Origin: Parazoarcus communis | Lineage (GTDB): Bacteria > Pseudomonadota > Gammaproteobacteria > Burkholderiales > Rhodocyclaceae | NCBI RefSeq assembly: GCF_003111645.1 | Contig: NZ_CP022187.1 | Coordinates: 1,736,001-1,800,000, forward strand | Direction: 5' to 3' | DNA: 64,000 nt | Shown here: positions 19,282 through 28,134 of the stretch, piece by piece | Position numbering within the stretch: the first letter of the stretch is position 1 | How the letters are laid out: each line of letters begins with the position of its first letter | Translations under genes and position numbers: made by a program | The notes under the pieces: generated by a model | Database searches by the model: none | Told to the model about the DNA's origin: nothing | The model's input: only the letters and a program-made list of their open reading frames with translations

Positions 19282-19830
19282 TCAGCCCAGACGCAGGAAG
19301 TTGTCCCGGTAGTGCGCCAGCTCGGCGATGGACTCCTGGATATCGGCCAGCGCAGTGTGCGCCCCGGCCTTCTTGACGCCCTTGTACACCTCCGGATTCC
19401 AGCGCTTCGCCAGCTCCTTCAGCGTCGACACATCGAGGTTGCGGTAATGGAACCAGGCCTCGAACTGCGGCATGTAGCGCACCAGGAAGCGACGGTCCTG
19501 CCCCACCGAATTGCCGCACATGGGCGACGTACGCGACGGCGTCCATTCCTGCAGAAACGCCAGCATCTGGGCCTCGGCTTCAGCCTCGGAGACGGTGGAC
19601 GCACGCACCCGATCGATCAGACCCGACTTGCCATGGGTATTCTTGTTCCAGTCATCCATCGCATCGAGCACGCTGTCGGGCTGATGCACCACGATCACCG
19701 GTGCTTCGGCGACGGTATTGAGATCGCTGTCGGTAATGACGACCGCGATTTCGATGATGCGATCGGTGTCCGGTTCGAGGCCGGTCATTTCCATGTCCAG
19801 CCAGATGAGGTGATTCTGATCCTGTGCCAT
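19282..19830 (-). CDS. orn: Oligoribonuclease
   Basis: 182 aa from ATG at 19830 with AAGGAT just upstream. DEDDh 3'-5' exonuclease: WLDMEMTGL gives the first Asp/Glu pair, [12 protein letters not shown] the central Asp, and HTALADI the final His/Asp. It degrades the last 2-5 nt of RNA and linear pGpG, so it also closes c-di-GMP turnover, which is relevant to the GGDEF protein at the right edge. Divergent from the M48 protease gene. Confidence 0.97.
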   Translation of the reverse strand: MAQDQNHLIWLDMEMTGLEPDTDRIIEIAVVITDSDLNTVAEAPVIVVHQPDSVLDAMDDWNKNTHGKSGLIDRVRASTVSEAEAEAQMLAFLQEWTPSRTSPMCGNSVGQDRRFLVRYMPQFEAWFHYRNLDVSTLKELAKRWNPEVYKGVKKAGAHTALADIQESIAELAHYRDNFLRLG

Positions 19831-19938
19831 AATCCTTGAGCCTTTCGTGCGCCGGGCGGGCTGTCCGCGGCGAGATGAAACATTCCCGGCCGCGATTGTG
19901 TCACATAATGGTCCATCACTTCCCGTCGGCTTTCCCGG

Positions 19939-21183
19939 ATGTCCCCACACCTGTTTACCGTACTCTTCCTCATCGCGCTCGGCAGCACGCTCCTCGTCAA
20001 GACGGGTCTCATGCTGCGCCAGATCCGGCACGTGCGCGCTCACCGCAATGCCGTGCCAGGTGCGTTTGCCGACAGCATCGGGCTTGAGGCACACCAGCGG
20101 GCTGCGGACTACACCGCCGAGCGGGTGCGACTCAGCCTGGTCGAGCTCGCAGTCTCGGCGGTTTTCGTACTCGCACTCACCATCGGCAGCGGCCTTCAGC
20201 TCATCAGCACCCTCTGTGCAGGACTGTTCGATGCAGGCTCCATCGCCCATGGTGTCGCGCTGCTGGCCATGCTCGGCGTAATCAGCTGGGTGATCGACCT
20301 GCCGTTCTCCCTGTACCGTACCTTCGTCCTGGAAAAGCGCTACAACTTCAATCGCATGACCCCCGCCCTGTTCGTCTCCGACAGCCTTAAGCAGGCGGCG
20401 CTGGCAGCGGTGATCGGCCTTCCGCTCCTCACCGGCGTGCTGTGGCTGATGGCCGCAATGGGCGCAGCGTGGTGGGTCTGGGTGTGGGCGGTCTGGCTCG
20501 GCTTCAACCTCCTCGTCCTGCTGATCTGGCCGACCTTCATTGCGCCGCTGTTCAACCGTTTCAGCCCGCTCGCCGACGAGCAGCTCAAGCACCGCGTCGA
20601 ATCGCTGCTCGATCGCTGCGGCTTCCGCTCCAAGGGGCTTTTCGTGATGGACGGCTCGCGCCGCTCCGCGCACGGCAACGCCTACTTCACCGGCTTTGGC
20701 GCGTCAAAGCGCATCGTGTTCTTCGACACCCTGCTCGACAAGCTCACGCCCCAGGAGGTCGAGGCCGTGCTTGCACATGAACTCGGCCATTTCCACCACA
20801 AGCACATCGTCAAGCGCCTGCTGGTGCTCGCCCCGGCCAGCCTCGCGCTGTTTGCGCTGCTTGGCTGGCTGCTTTCGCAACCCGCCTTCTTCAACGGCCT
20901 GGGCGTGACTCAGACCGGCACCGCAGCCGGGCTCGCCCTGTTCTTCCTCGCGCTGCCCTGGTTCACCTTTGCCCTGACACCGCTGATGAGCCAGTGGTCA
21001 CGCCGCCATGAATTTGAAGCAGACCGCTACGCAGCCAGCCATACTCAGGCAAACGACCTGGTCAGCGCGCTGGTAAAGCTGTACCGCGACAATGCTTCGA
21101 CACTCACGCCCGACCCGGTGTACTCCGGCTTCTTCGACTCACACCCGCCGGCTGCAGTGCGTATTGCACGGCTTCAGGGCTGA
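19939..21183 (+). CDS. M48 family zinc metalloprotease (Ste24/CAAX-like)
   Basis: 414 aa. An N-terminal membrane helix is followed by several more, then the catalytic [10 protein letters not shown] motif and the distal FEADRYA glutamate. The layout (long N-terminal transmembrane part, zinc site, two C-terminal helices) is that of Ste24-like proteases of the inner membrane. Bacterial members take part in membrane protein quality control; the substrate here is unknown. Start is ATG at 19939. A small cytochrome c gene follows 40 bases later. Confidence 0.9.
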   Translation: MSPHLFTVLFLIALGSTLLVKTGLMLRQIRHVRAHRNAVPGAFADSIGLEAHQRAADYTAERVRLSLVELAVSAVFVLALTIGSGLQLISTLCAGLFDAGSIAHGVALLAMLGVISWVIDLPFSLYRTFVLEKRYNFNRMTPALFVSDSLKQAALAAVIGLPLLTGVLWLMAAMGAAWWVWVWAVWLGFNLLVLLIWPTFIAPLFNRFSPLADEQLKHRVESLLDRCGFRSKGLFVMDGSRRSAHGNAYFTGFGASKRIVFFDTLLDKLTPQEVEAVLAHELGHFHHKHIVKRLLVLAPASLALFALLGWLLSQPAFFNGLGVTQTGTAAGLALFFLALPWFTFALTPLMSQWSRRHEFEADRYAASHTQANDLVSALVKLYRDNASTLTPDPVYSGFFDSHPPAAVRIARLQG

Positions 21184-21223
21184 CACACCCGGAGCCGTGA
21201 CGGAGAACAACAAGGAGGATGAC

Positions 21224-21541
21224 ATGAAAATACATCTACTGATCGCGCTTGGCTCCACGCTGATGTTCAGCCTTCCGGCTGCCGCAGATCCGTTTGCGGA
21301 AGCCGACATCAAGCTGGGCGGCGAGATGCACGACAAACTGTGCGTCGCCTGTCATGAACAGAAGTACGGCGGCAAGGACGGCTCGGACATCTATATCCGG
21401 GTTGATCGCCGCGTCAATTCGCCCAGCGCCCTGAGCCAGCAACTCACGGCGTGCACGACCATGCTCAATCTTGATCTGTTTCCGGAAGACGAAATGCACA
21501 TTGCCGGCTATCTGAACAAAAACTACTACAAGTTCAAGTGA
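21224..21541 (+). CDS. Small periplasmic cytochrome c
   Basis: 105 aa from ATG at 21224 with a strong AAGGAGG site. Signal peptide residues 1-21 (hydrophobic core [17 protein letters not shown]). Haem site CVACH at residues 40-44. The likely sixth ligand is a methionine in DEMHIAGYLN. Related small cytochromes are electron carriers of unknown partner. Its stop overlaps the GTG of rsgA (GTGA), so the two are translationally coupled, which is an odd pairing of functions. Confidence 0.9.
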   Translation: MKIHLLIALGSTLMFSLPAAADPFAEADIKLGGEMHDKLCVACHEQKYGGKDGSDIYIRVDRRVNSPSALSQQLTACTTMLNLDLFPEDEMHIAGYLNKNYYKFK

Positions 21542-22467
21542 ATATTCGCAACGCAGGCAGCCGCAAGCGCGCCCAGGCAGAGACAAGCACCGGCACCGTT
21601 GTCGCCGCCTTTGGCCGTCACTACGAAGTGGACACCGCGGATGGGCGCCTGCGCTGCTATCCGCGGGGCAAACGAAGCAGCTTTGCCTGCGGCGATGAAG
21701 TCGACATCGCCGCCGCCGGCGACGCGCAGGGCGTCATTGAGCACCTGCACCCACGGCGCAACCTGCTGTGGCGCTCGGACGCCTTCCGGGAAAAACTGAT
21801 CGCCTCCAACCTGAGCCATATCGGCATCGTCGTCGCCACCGAGCCGGGCTTTTCGGACCTGCTGATATCACGCTGCATCGCGGCAGCGGAAAGCCAGGAC
21901 ATCACCGCAGTGATCGTGCTCAACAAGGCCGATCTGACGGATCGACTGGAGACAGCACGCAATCAGCTCGCCCCGTTTTCCGCCCTCGGCTACGAGGTGC
22001 TCGAGGTTTCGGCGCTGGATGGCGCGGCATCGCTGAAGGCCAGCCTGTCCGGGCACCGCAGCATTCTTGTCGGACAGTCCGGCATGGGCAAGTCGACACT
22101 GACCAACGCGCTGATACCCGAGGCCGAGGCCGCCACGCGCGAGATCTCCACCGCACTCGACACCGGCAAACACACCACGACCTTTGCGCGTCTCTATCCG
22201 CTCGGCGAGGGCTGGCTGATCGACAGTCCGGGCCTGCAGGCTTTCGGACTAGCCCACATGACACCGGATGAACTGGTCGAGAGCTTCATCGAGTTTCGAC
22301 CGCACCTTGGCAAGTGCCGCTTCCGCGACTGCAGGCACGAGGCCGAACCGGACTGCGCACTCCTCGGCGCACTCGCGGCGGGACAAATTCACCCCCGCCG
22401 CTTCGAGCACTACCGCATCATTCGCAGCGAAATCGCCGCCGCGAAACAGGCCAATCCGGGCTGGTAA
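21538..22467 (+). CDS. rsgA: Ribosome small-subunit-dependent GTPase A
   Basis: 309 aa, GTG start inside the cytochrome c stop. N-terminal OB fold (GTVVAAFGRHYEV), then a circularly permuted GTPase order: NKADL (G4) before the P-loop GQSGMGKST (G1) and DSPG (G3). The C-terminal zinc site is CRFRDCRHEAEPDC. RsgA checks 30S subunit maturation, with GTP hydrolysis stimulated by the 30S. In many betaproteobacteria it sits beside orn or an M48 gene, as here. Confidence 0.95.
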   Translation: MNIRNAGSRKRAQAETSTGTVVAAFGRHYEVDTADGRLRCYPRGKRSSFACGDEVDIAAAGDAQGVIEHLHPRRNLLWRSDAFREKLIASNLSHIGIVVATEPGFSDLLISRCIAAAESQDITAVIVLNKADLTDRLETARNQLAPFSALGYEVLEVSALDGAASLKASLSGHRSILVGQSGMGKSTLTNALIPEAEAATREISTALDTGKHTTTFARLYPLGEGWLIDSPGLQAFGLAHMTPDELVESFIEFRPHLGKCRFRDCRHEAEPDCALLGALAAGQIHPRRFEHYRIIRSEIAAAKQANPGW

Positions 22468-22472
22468 ATGAA

Positions 22473-22498
22473 ACGGGAGGCCATCAATGGCCTCCCGT
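22473..22498. terminator. Bidirectional hairpin between rsgA and the alpha-E gene
   Basis: A perfect 12-base-pair stem, ACGGGAGGCCAT / ATGGCCTCCCGT, with a two-base loop as written. It lies between convergent genes. No T-run on either side. Confidence 0.6.
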
Positions 22499-22527
22499 CT
22501 GCGTTCAGCAAGCAGACCGGGTGATCG

Positions 22528-23472
22528 TCAGGACACCGGCACCAGGAAGTCGTCCGCAATCCGGTTGCCCAGCGACTGCACGCGATCGAGCAGGCGCATG
22601 GTGTAGCTATGCAGCCCGCCACGAACGATGTCATCGATCTTGCCAAAACGCAGTTGCGACTCCAGTTCGCCAGCCTGACGCTCGGTCTCCGCCGACTGGG
22701 CGTTGCTGACACCCTGAAGGTTGGCATAGACCTCCTTCATGCAGCGCGCCAGCGAACGCGGCATGTCGGCACGCAGCAAAAGCAGCTCGGCCACACGCGC
22801 CGGCGTGATCAGATCGCGATACACCTTGCGATAGACCTCGAAGGCCGACACCGAGCGCAGCAAGGCACTCCATTGATAGTAGTCGGCAGCGCCGCCCTCC
22901 GACTCGCCCGCAGGCAGCAGGATCTGGTACTTCACGTCGAGAATCCGCGCGGTATTGTCGGCGCGCTCGAGGAAGGTGCCGATGCGGATGAAGCGCAGCG
23001 ACTCATCCTGCAGCATGGTGCCGATGGTGACGCCACGCGACAGGTGAGAGCGGTACTTCACCCACTCGAAGAACTCGCCGGGGCCGACATCGAGAAACTC
23101 TTCGCGTGTGAAGTCGCGCATCTTCAGCCAGGTGGCGTTGGTGGTTTCCCACAGCTCCGAGGTCAGCGTTCCGCGGACAGCATGCCCGTTCTCGCGCGCA
23201 GCCAGCAGGCAGCTGCGAATGCTCGAGTGGTTGGTGGGCTCGAAGATCATGAAATCGAGCACGTTGTCGGGCGTGATCTCGGAGTGGCGCTCGTGAAAGG
23301 CCGCCTCGAGCCCCATGATCCGCAGGGTTGCGCCCCAGGCCTGGTCCTCCTGGACCTGCGACTGCGGCATCATCGACATGCGGTAATTCACGTCCAGCAT
23401 CCGTGCAATATTCTCTGCCCGCTCCATGTAGCGGGCCATCCAGTACAGGTGATCTGCAGTACGGCTCAGCAT
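22528..23472 (-). CDS. Alpha-E domain protein (DUF403)
   Basis: 314 aa from ATG at 23472 (MLSRTADHLYWMARYMERAEN), the family's typical N-terminus. All-helical domain rich in Glu and Arg, with ARMLDV repeated-looking helices at about 20 and 190. It is found almost always next to a circularly permuted ATP-grasp protein, as here (25-base gap), and the pair is predicted from genome context to make or modify a peptide by amide ligation. No transglutaminase or peptidase partner follows; the gene is last in the operon. Confidence 0.9.
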   Translation of the reverse strand: MLSRTADHLYWMARYMERAENIARMLDVNYRMSMMPQSQVQEDQAWGATLRIMGLEAAFHERHSEITPDNVLDFMIFEPTNHSSIRSCLLAARENGHAVRGTLTSELWETTNATWLKMRDFTREEFLDVGPGEFFEWVKYRSHLSRGVTIGTMLQDESLRFIRIGTFLERADNTARILDVKYQILLPAGESEGGAADYYQWSALLRSVSAFEVYRKVYRDLITPARVAELLLLRADMPRSLARCMKEVYANLQGVSNAQSAETERQAGELESQLRFGKIDDIVRGGLHSYTMRLLDRVQSLGNRIADDFLVPVS

Positions 23473-23497
23473 TGTCTGTTCTCCATCAAGCCATTCA

Positions 23498-24916
23498 TCA
23501 CGCTTCAAGCACCCAGGTGTCCTTGGTTCCACCGCCCTGCGAGGAGTTCACGACCAGCGAACCTTCGCGCAGCGCGACCCGGGTCAGGCCGCCGGGAACC
23601 AGCTGGATCTCCTCACCGGACAGGACGAAAGGACGCAGGTCGATATGGCGCGGCGCAATCCCCGACTCGACAAAAGTCGGGCAATTCGACAGCGCAAGGG
23701 TGGGCTGGGCAATGTAGCGCTCGGGGTGGGCCACCAGCACCTTGCGGAAAGCCTCGATTTCATCCTTGGAGGCCGCCGGTCCCACGAGCATCCCGTAGCC
23801 GCCCGAGCCGTGCACCTCTTTCACGACCAGCTCAGAAAGGTGATCGAGCACATAGGCCAGATCTTCCTTCTTGCGGCACATCGAAGTCGGTACGTTGTGC
23901 AGGATGGGTTCCTCACCGAGGTAGAAGCGGATCATCTCGGGCACATACGGATAGATTGACTTGTCATCGGCCACGCCGCCGCCGATGGCATTGGTGACGG
24001 TGACGCCGCCCGCCTGGTAGGCACCCAGCAGTCCCGGCACACCGAGCACGGAGTCGGGCCTGAAGGCGGTCGGATCGATGAAGTCGTCATCCACCCTGCG
24101 GTAGATCACATCCACGCGCTGCGGGCCTTGCGTGGTGCGCATGAAGACATGATCGTCCTTGACGAACATGTCCTGCCCCTCGACCAGCTCCACCCCCATC
24201 TGCTGTGCCAGAAACGCATGCTCGAAATACGCGCTGTTGTACGCCCCCGGCGTCATGACAACCACCGTCGGGTCGGTCACCCCGGTCGGCGCCACGCTGC
24301 GCAGCATGTTGAGCAGCATGTCGGGATAGCGGTCGACCGGCGCCACCTTGTAATGCGAGAACAGGCGCGGGAAGAGCCGCATCATCATCTTGCGGTTCTC
24401 GAGCATGTAGGACACGCCCGAAGGCACACGAAGATTGTCCTCGAGTACGTAGTACTCGCCCGCGCCAGCACGCACGAGGTCGACCCCGGCGATATGTGCG
24501 TAAATATCACGCGCGACATCCACGCCCTGCATCACCTTCCGATACTGGGCGTTGTTGAGTACCTGCTCGGGCGGAATGTGCCCTGCCTTCAGGATATTCT
24601 GGTCGTGGTAGATGTCGCCGATGAACATGTTCAGCGCCTTCACCCGCTGCCTGAGGCCTGCAGCGAGGATGGTCCATTCCTCTGCGGGAATGATGCGCGG
24701 AATGATGTCGAACGGAATCAGGCGCTCGGTGCCTGCATTCTCCCCATACACCGCAAAGGTGATTCCGTACCGGTGAAACAGTGCATCCGCTTCAGCCCGC
24801 TTCTGGGACAAGCGCTCCGTGGGCATCTCGGACAGCCAGTTGGCATAAGAGGCATAGTGCGGACGAACCCGCCCCGCCTCATCGGTCATCTCGTTGTAGA
24901 AATTCTTGATGGTCAT
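23498..24916 (-). CDS. Circularly permuted type 2 ATP-grasp protein (DUF404/DUF407)
   Basis: 472 aa from ATG at 24916 (MTIKNFYNEMTDEAGRVRPHY), with AAGGCAGG upstream. The sequence matches the circularly permuted ATP-grasp group: GENAGTERLIPFDIIPRII, YVLEDNLRVPSGVSYM, and a glycine loop at KEVHGSGGYGMLVGP that should bind ATP. Family members are related to glutathionylspermidine synthetase-type amide ligases; the product is not known. First gene of the operon with the alpha-E protein, and preceded by a sigma-54 promoter and NtrC-like sites, which links it to nitrogen limitation (inference). Confidence 0.9.
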   Translation of the reverse strand: MTIKNFYNEMTDEAGRVRPHYASYANWLSEMPTERLSQKRAEADALFHRYGITFAVYGENAGTERLIPFDIIPRIIPAEEWTILAAGLRQRVKALNMFIGDIYHDQNILKAGHIPPEQVLNNAQYRKVMQGVDVARDIYAHIAGVDLVRAGAGEYYVLEDNLRVPSGVSYMLENRKMMMRLFPRLFSHYKVAPVDRYPDMLLNMLRSVAPTGVTDPTVVVMTPGAYNSAYFEHAFLAQQMGVELVEGQDMFVKDDHVFMRTTQGPQRVDVIYRRVDDDFIDPTAFRPDSVLGVPGLLGAYQAGGVTVTNAIGGGVADDKSIYPYVPEMIRFYLGEEPILHNVPTSMCRKKEDLAYVLDHLSELVVKEVHGSGGYGMLVGPAASKDEIEAFRKVLVAHPERYIAQPTLALSNCPTFVESGIAPRHIDLRPFVLSGEEIQLVPGGLTRVALREGSLVVNSSQGGGTKDTWVLEA

Positions 24917-24963
24917 GACACGAAGCCTGCCTTTCTCGTTGTGATTCCGGACGAGTAGATAGG

Positions 24964-24980
24964 AGCGAAAAACGTGCCAG
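24964..24980 (-). promoter_or_regulatory. Sigma-54 (RpoN) promoter of the ATP-grasp/alpha-E operon
   Basis: Minus strand reads C-TGGCACG-TTTT-TCGC-T. This matches YTGGCACG-N4-TTGCW at all positions but one (TCGC for TTGC), with the GG and GC doublets at the required spacing. Transcription would start near 24953, giving a leader of about 37 bases before the ATG at 24916. Confidence 0.75.
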
Positions 24981-25028
24981 CATAAAAGCAGGCGCCAACC
25001 CATCAGGCAGTGTCTTTGGAGCAGCTAA

Positions 25029-25076
25029 CGCACCATTTAAGTGCCTTGTCGGGTCATTGCACCAAAATGTGGTGCA
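25029..25076 (-). promoter_or_regulatory. NtrC-like enhancer sites
   Basis: Two dyads lie about 84 and 114 bases upstream of the predicted sigma-54 start. Site A (25029-25045) has GCAC-N7-GTGC, the NtrC spacing. Site B (25058-25076) has perfect NtrC half-sites TGCACCA and TGGTGCA but a 5-base centre where 3 is usual. Their centres are about 30 bases apart, three helical turns, as at classic glnA enhancers. Assignment to NtrC is inference; site B spacing is atypical. Confidence 0.5.
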
Positions 25077-25116
25077 TCCCACCTCCCGCGGGTGGGCGCG
25101 CACGAATCCGGCGCAT

Positions 25117-25145
25117 AAAAAAACCCCGCCGAAGCGGGGTTTTTG
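25117..25145. terminator. Rho-independent terminator after the thiolase gene
   Basis: ACCCCGC-CGAA-GCGGGGT stem flanked by A-run and T-run, so it can act on both strands. For the minus-strand thiolase transcript it ends in a T-run about 25 bases after the stop. Confidence 0.9.
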
Positions 25146-25166
25146 CAAGGCAGGAAATCCTGACGA

Positions 25167-26348
25167 TCAGATGCGCTCCCAGATCGTGGTGATGCCCTGG
25201 CCGCCACCGATACACATGGTGGCCATGCCGTAGCGGCCATTCACGCGGATCAGCTCATGCAGCAGCTTGGTGATGATCACGCCACCGGTTGCACCAACCG
25301 GGTGCCCCAGTGCGATGGCGCCACCGTTGGGGTTGACCTTGGACGTATCGAGTTCCAGCCCCTTGTTCACCGCGATCGACTGGGCAGCAAAAGCTTCGTT
25401 GGATTCGATGACATCCATCTTGTCCAGCGACAGGCCAGCGCGCTGCAGCGCAATCTTGGAGGCAGGGATCGGACCTTCACCCATGAGTTCGTTCGGCACG
25501 CCAGCAATGGCGTAGGACACCAGGCGAGCGATCGGCTTGTGACCAGCAGCGGCAGCCTTGGCAGCCTCAGCCAGCACCAGGAAGGAGGCGGCGTCGTTGA
25601 TACCCGACGCGTTACCTGCGGTGACCGAACCGTCTTTCTTGAACGCCGGCTTCATCTTGCCCAGCGCTTCCATGGTGGTTGCACGCGGATGCTCGTCGGT
25701 ATCAAACACGACCGTACCCTTGCGGGTTTCGAACGTGATCGGCACGATCTGGCTCTTGAAACGGCCTTCAGCAATTGCAGCGGCAGCACGATTCTGCGAT
25801 TCCAGCGCGAATGCGTCCTGATCTTCGCGGCTGATGTCCCACTTGCTGGCCAGATTCTCGGCCGTGATACCCATGTGGCCAACGCCGAACGGGTCGGTCA
25901 GCACAGCGACCATGGCGTCGATCGCCTTGGTGTCACCCATGCGGGCGCCGCTGCGCAGCGCAGGCATCAGGTATGCCCCGCGGGACATCACTTCCACGCC
26001 GCCGCCGATGGCGAAATCGGCGTCGCCCAGCAGAATTGCCTGAGCGGAGTTAACAACTGCCTGTTGGGCAGAGCCGCACAGACGGTTAACCGCGAACGCA
26101 ACGGATTCCTTGCTCATGCCACCCTGGATCGACGCGAGACGGGCAACATAGGCGTAGCGGGAATCAGTCGGGATGCAGTGACCGACCGCAGCAAACGATA
26201 CTGCCGCAGGATCGACACCAGCGCGTGCGATTGCTTCCTTGACCACCAGTCCACCCAGTTCGCCCGGCTCGATGTCCTTGAGCGAGCCATTAAAGCCACC
26301 CACTGCGGAACGAACGGCACTCAGCACTACGACTTCACGATTAGCCAT
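25167..26348 (-). CDS. Acetyl-CoA C-acetyltransferase (thiolase)
   Basis: 393 aa from ATG at 26348 with GAGGAGG upstream. Catalytic residues: C91 in RLCGSAQQ, His in GHPVGATG, and Cys in CIGGGQG. Full-length thiolase II type that condenses or cleaves acetoacetyl-CoA; it could serve PHB synthesis or fatty/aromatic acid breakdown. It lies 20 bases after a CobD-like membrane protein gene, with no phb genes next to it, so I do not assign phaA. Confidence 0.95.
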   Translation of the reverse strand: MANREVVVLSAVRSAVGGFNGSLKDIEPGELGGLVVKEAIARAGVDPAAVSFAAVGHCIPTDSRYAYVARLASIQGGMSKESVAFAVNRLCGSAQQAVVNSAQAILLGDADFAIGGGVEVMSRGAYLMPALRSGARMGDTKAIDAMVAVLTDPFGVGHMGITAENLASKWDISREDQDAFALESQNRAAAAIAEGRFKSQIVPITFETRKGTVVFDTDEHPRATTMEALGKMKPAFKKDGSVTAGNASGINDAASFLVLAEAAKAAAAGHKPIARLVSYAIAGVPNELMGEGPIPASKIALQRAGLSLDKMDVIESNEAFAAQSIAVNKGLELDTSKVNPNGGAIALGHPVGATGGVIITKLLHELIRVNGRYGMATMCIGGGQGITTIWERI

Positions 26349-26368
26349 CAATACACCCTCCTCGAAAA

Positions 26369-27295
26369 TTAACCGCCAACCCAGCCCGCAAGACCCAGCA
26401 GGGCAAGCATTACCAGACACACGACCAGTGCTCGCCACACGAGCCCGACCGTGCTTTGCATGTAATCGGCGTCGGCTTCGTCCCCCAGCCCCATTTCAGG
26501 CCGCTCGACGATCTCTCCCGAAATATGTATGGGCATGCCAAGACGCACACCCAATGCACCGGCGCCGCTTGCAATCAGTATAGCCGAGCACTTGTCTGGC
26601 CACAGCATTGCCTGCGTGCGCCAGCAGAAAACCGCATCCTCGAAATCCCCCGCCACCGAAAATGACGCAGCGGTAAGACGTGCGGGCATCCAGTCAATTA
26701 CGGCGAACGCCTGTCGCGCGAAACGACCGAAGCTGCCGAACTCGTTGTCGGTGCGGGAGCCCCATTCGTCGTCGAAGAAACGCGCAAGACGGTACATCAG
26801 CGCTCCACTCGCCCCCGGGAGCAGCACGAACCAGAACGCCACGCCGAACACGCTGCGGTGAGAAGCAATCAGCGCCTGCTCAATCGCAAGCCTGGCCACC
26901 TCGCTGGAACTCGCCTCCTGGTACTGACCACCGCGCCATTCCGACAACAGTGCGCGCGCGCGATCGATTTCGCCCATGCGCAGCGCAAGATGGATGTCGG
27001 TAAAGAAATGACTTTCCTGCCTGAAGCCCATGGTGAAGTAGAGCACCACGATGTTGAACAGGAAGGCCAGTAGCGGATGGATGTGCCACAACGCGAAGAA
27101 GGCGATTGCGCACGCCACCGTCGCCAGCACGACCACCAGTACCCAGGCAATGCGCCCATTGCGGGCCCGCCCGTCGTTGAAACGCACAACCAGCGCCCCC
27201 GCAAGCTTACGCAACGGCCCGACGACGAGTTGCTGCACGGAAAGCGGTCGAACCTGCTCGATCAGCAGGGCAATGATGAGCGAAAGAAGCGTCAT
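26369..27295 (-). CDS. CobD/CbiB-like (AmpE-type) membrane protein
   Basis: 308 aa from ATG at 27295 (MTLLSLIIALLIEQVRPLS). Hydrophobic segments near residues 1-15, 50-95, 140-165 and the C-terminus (about 285-305). The central part YQEASSSEVARLAIEQALIASHRSVFGVAFWF matches the CobD/CbiB superfamily, including its E-x3-A-x2-A-I-E helix region. True CobD makes adenosylcobinamide, but no cobalamin genes are nearby; the AmpE-like branch is a better guess. Shares a transcript with the thiolase gene. Confidence 0.75.
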   Translation of the reverse strand: MTLLSLIIALLIEQVRPLSVQQLVVGPLRKLAGALVVRFNDGRARNGRIAWVLVVVLATVACAIAFFALWHIHPLLAFLFNIVVLYFTMGFRQESHFFTDIHLALRMGEIDRARALLSEWRGGQYQEASSSEVARLAIEQALIASHRSVFGVAFWFVLLPGASGALMYRLARFFDDEWGSRTDNEFGSFGRFARQAFAVIDWMPARLTAASFSVAGDFEDAVFCWRTQAMLWPDKCSAILIASGAGALGVRLGMPIHISGEIVERPEMGLGDEADADYMQSTVGLVWRALVVCLVMLALLGLAGWVGG

Positions 27296-27465
27296 GCGAA
27301 TTCGGTAAAAGGGGAAAAGTCGTCGTGAATAATGGTTTGCGCCCAAGATACCACAAACACCGTGACTTCTTCGCACGCGCGCCGGCACGTAAACCGGTAA
27401 ACCGCGAAAGCCTCAACCGCGATTGCTGACCGCGCCAGACGCAGCTCAGGACGACTCTGCAAGGA

Positions 27466-28098
27466 TCAGGATCGTACCGGATCCACCTCGGTCATCACAC
27501 GATAGAGCGACATCAACATACCGGCGGTGGCACCCCATATGTAGTAATCGCCATACGGCATCGCGTGAAAGTGCCGCGTGCGCCCCTCAATCTCGAGGCT
27601 GTGGCGCAAATGATTTGCCGGATCGAGGAAATGCGACAGCGGCACCTCGAACGCTTCGGCTACTTCAAAGGTATCGAGCGTCAGCTCGAACGGCGGATGA
27701 ACAAGGCCGACCACCGGTGTGACCCGAAAGCCGGTACCGGTAAAGTAATCAGGCAGTGCGCCAATGAGTTCCACACGATCGGCACCCAGCCCGATCTCCT
27801 CCTGCGTCTCGCGCAGCGCCGTGGCGACCGGCGACGCATCCCCTTTCTCCACCCGCCCGCCGGGAAAGCTGATCTGCCCCGGGTGATGATGCAGATGATC
27901 TGTGCGGCGTGTCAGCAGGACTGACGCAGCGTCGTCCCTCAGCACCAGCGGCACCAGCACTGCAGCAGGCATGTGCGCATCACCCCGAACCATCTCGGGC
28001 CAATCGGATCCCGCGGGCAGATCCCGCGCAGCTTTCAATCGCTGCTTCAACGCTTCAGAACAAACATCCCGCACCTGTGACTCCTTGATTCCATCCAC
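27466..28098 (-). CDS. CoA pyrophosphatase, Nudix family
   Basis: 210 aa. The Nudix box starts at GGRVEKGD and continues with RETQEEIGL; the CoA-diphosphatase signature LLTRRTDHLHHHPGQISFPGG is just before it. Such enzymes (NudL type) split CoA to 3',5'-ADP and 4'-phosphopantetheine and may clear oxidised CoA. Upstream 36 bases is a retropepsin-like gene on the same strand; a 170-base gap follows before the CobD-like gene. Confidence 0.9.
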   Translation of the reverse strand: MDGIKESQVRDVCSEALKQRLKAARDLPAGSDWPEMVRGDAHMPAAVLVPLVLRDDAASVLLTRRTDHLHHHPGQISFPGGRVEKGDASPVATALRETQEEIGLGADRVELIGALPDYFTGTGFRVTPVVGLVHPPFELTLDTFEVAEAFEVPLSHFLDPANHLRHSLEIEGRTRHFHAMPYGDYYIWGATAGMLMSLYRVMTEVDPVRS

Positions 28099-28134
28099 GC
28101 GCCCTGCCGTCGCTCCGCGACAATCCCCGGCGCA

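Noticed and set aside
25058-25076. Reading the perfect TGCACCA/TGGTGCA dyad alone as proof of NtrC binding
   Set aside because: The centre is 5 bases instead of 3, so on its own it is not a canonical NtrC site; it is kept only as part of the combined sigma-54 context.
24879-25192. Short frames around the sigma-54 region
   Set aside because: They cross a promoter and a terminator, have no ribosome-binding site and no family resemblance.
26369-27295. Cobalamin biosynthesis protein CobD
   Set aside because: No cobalamin gene is nearby and the sequence fits the broader CobD/AmpE-like superfamily; a specific cobD call is not supported.
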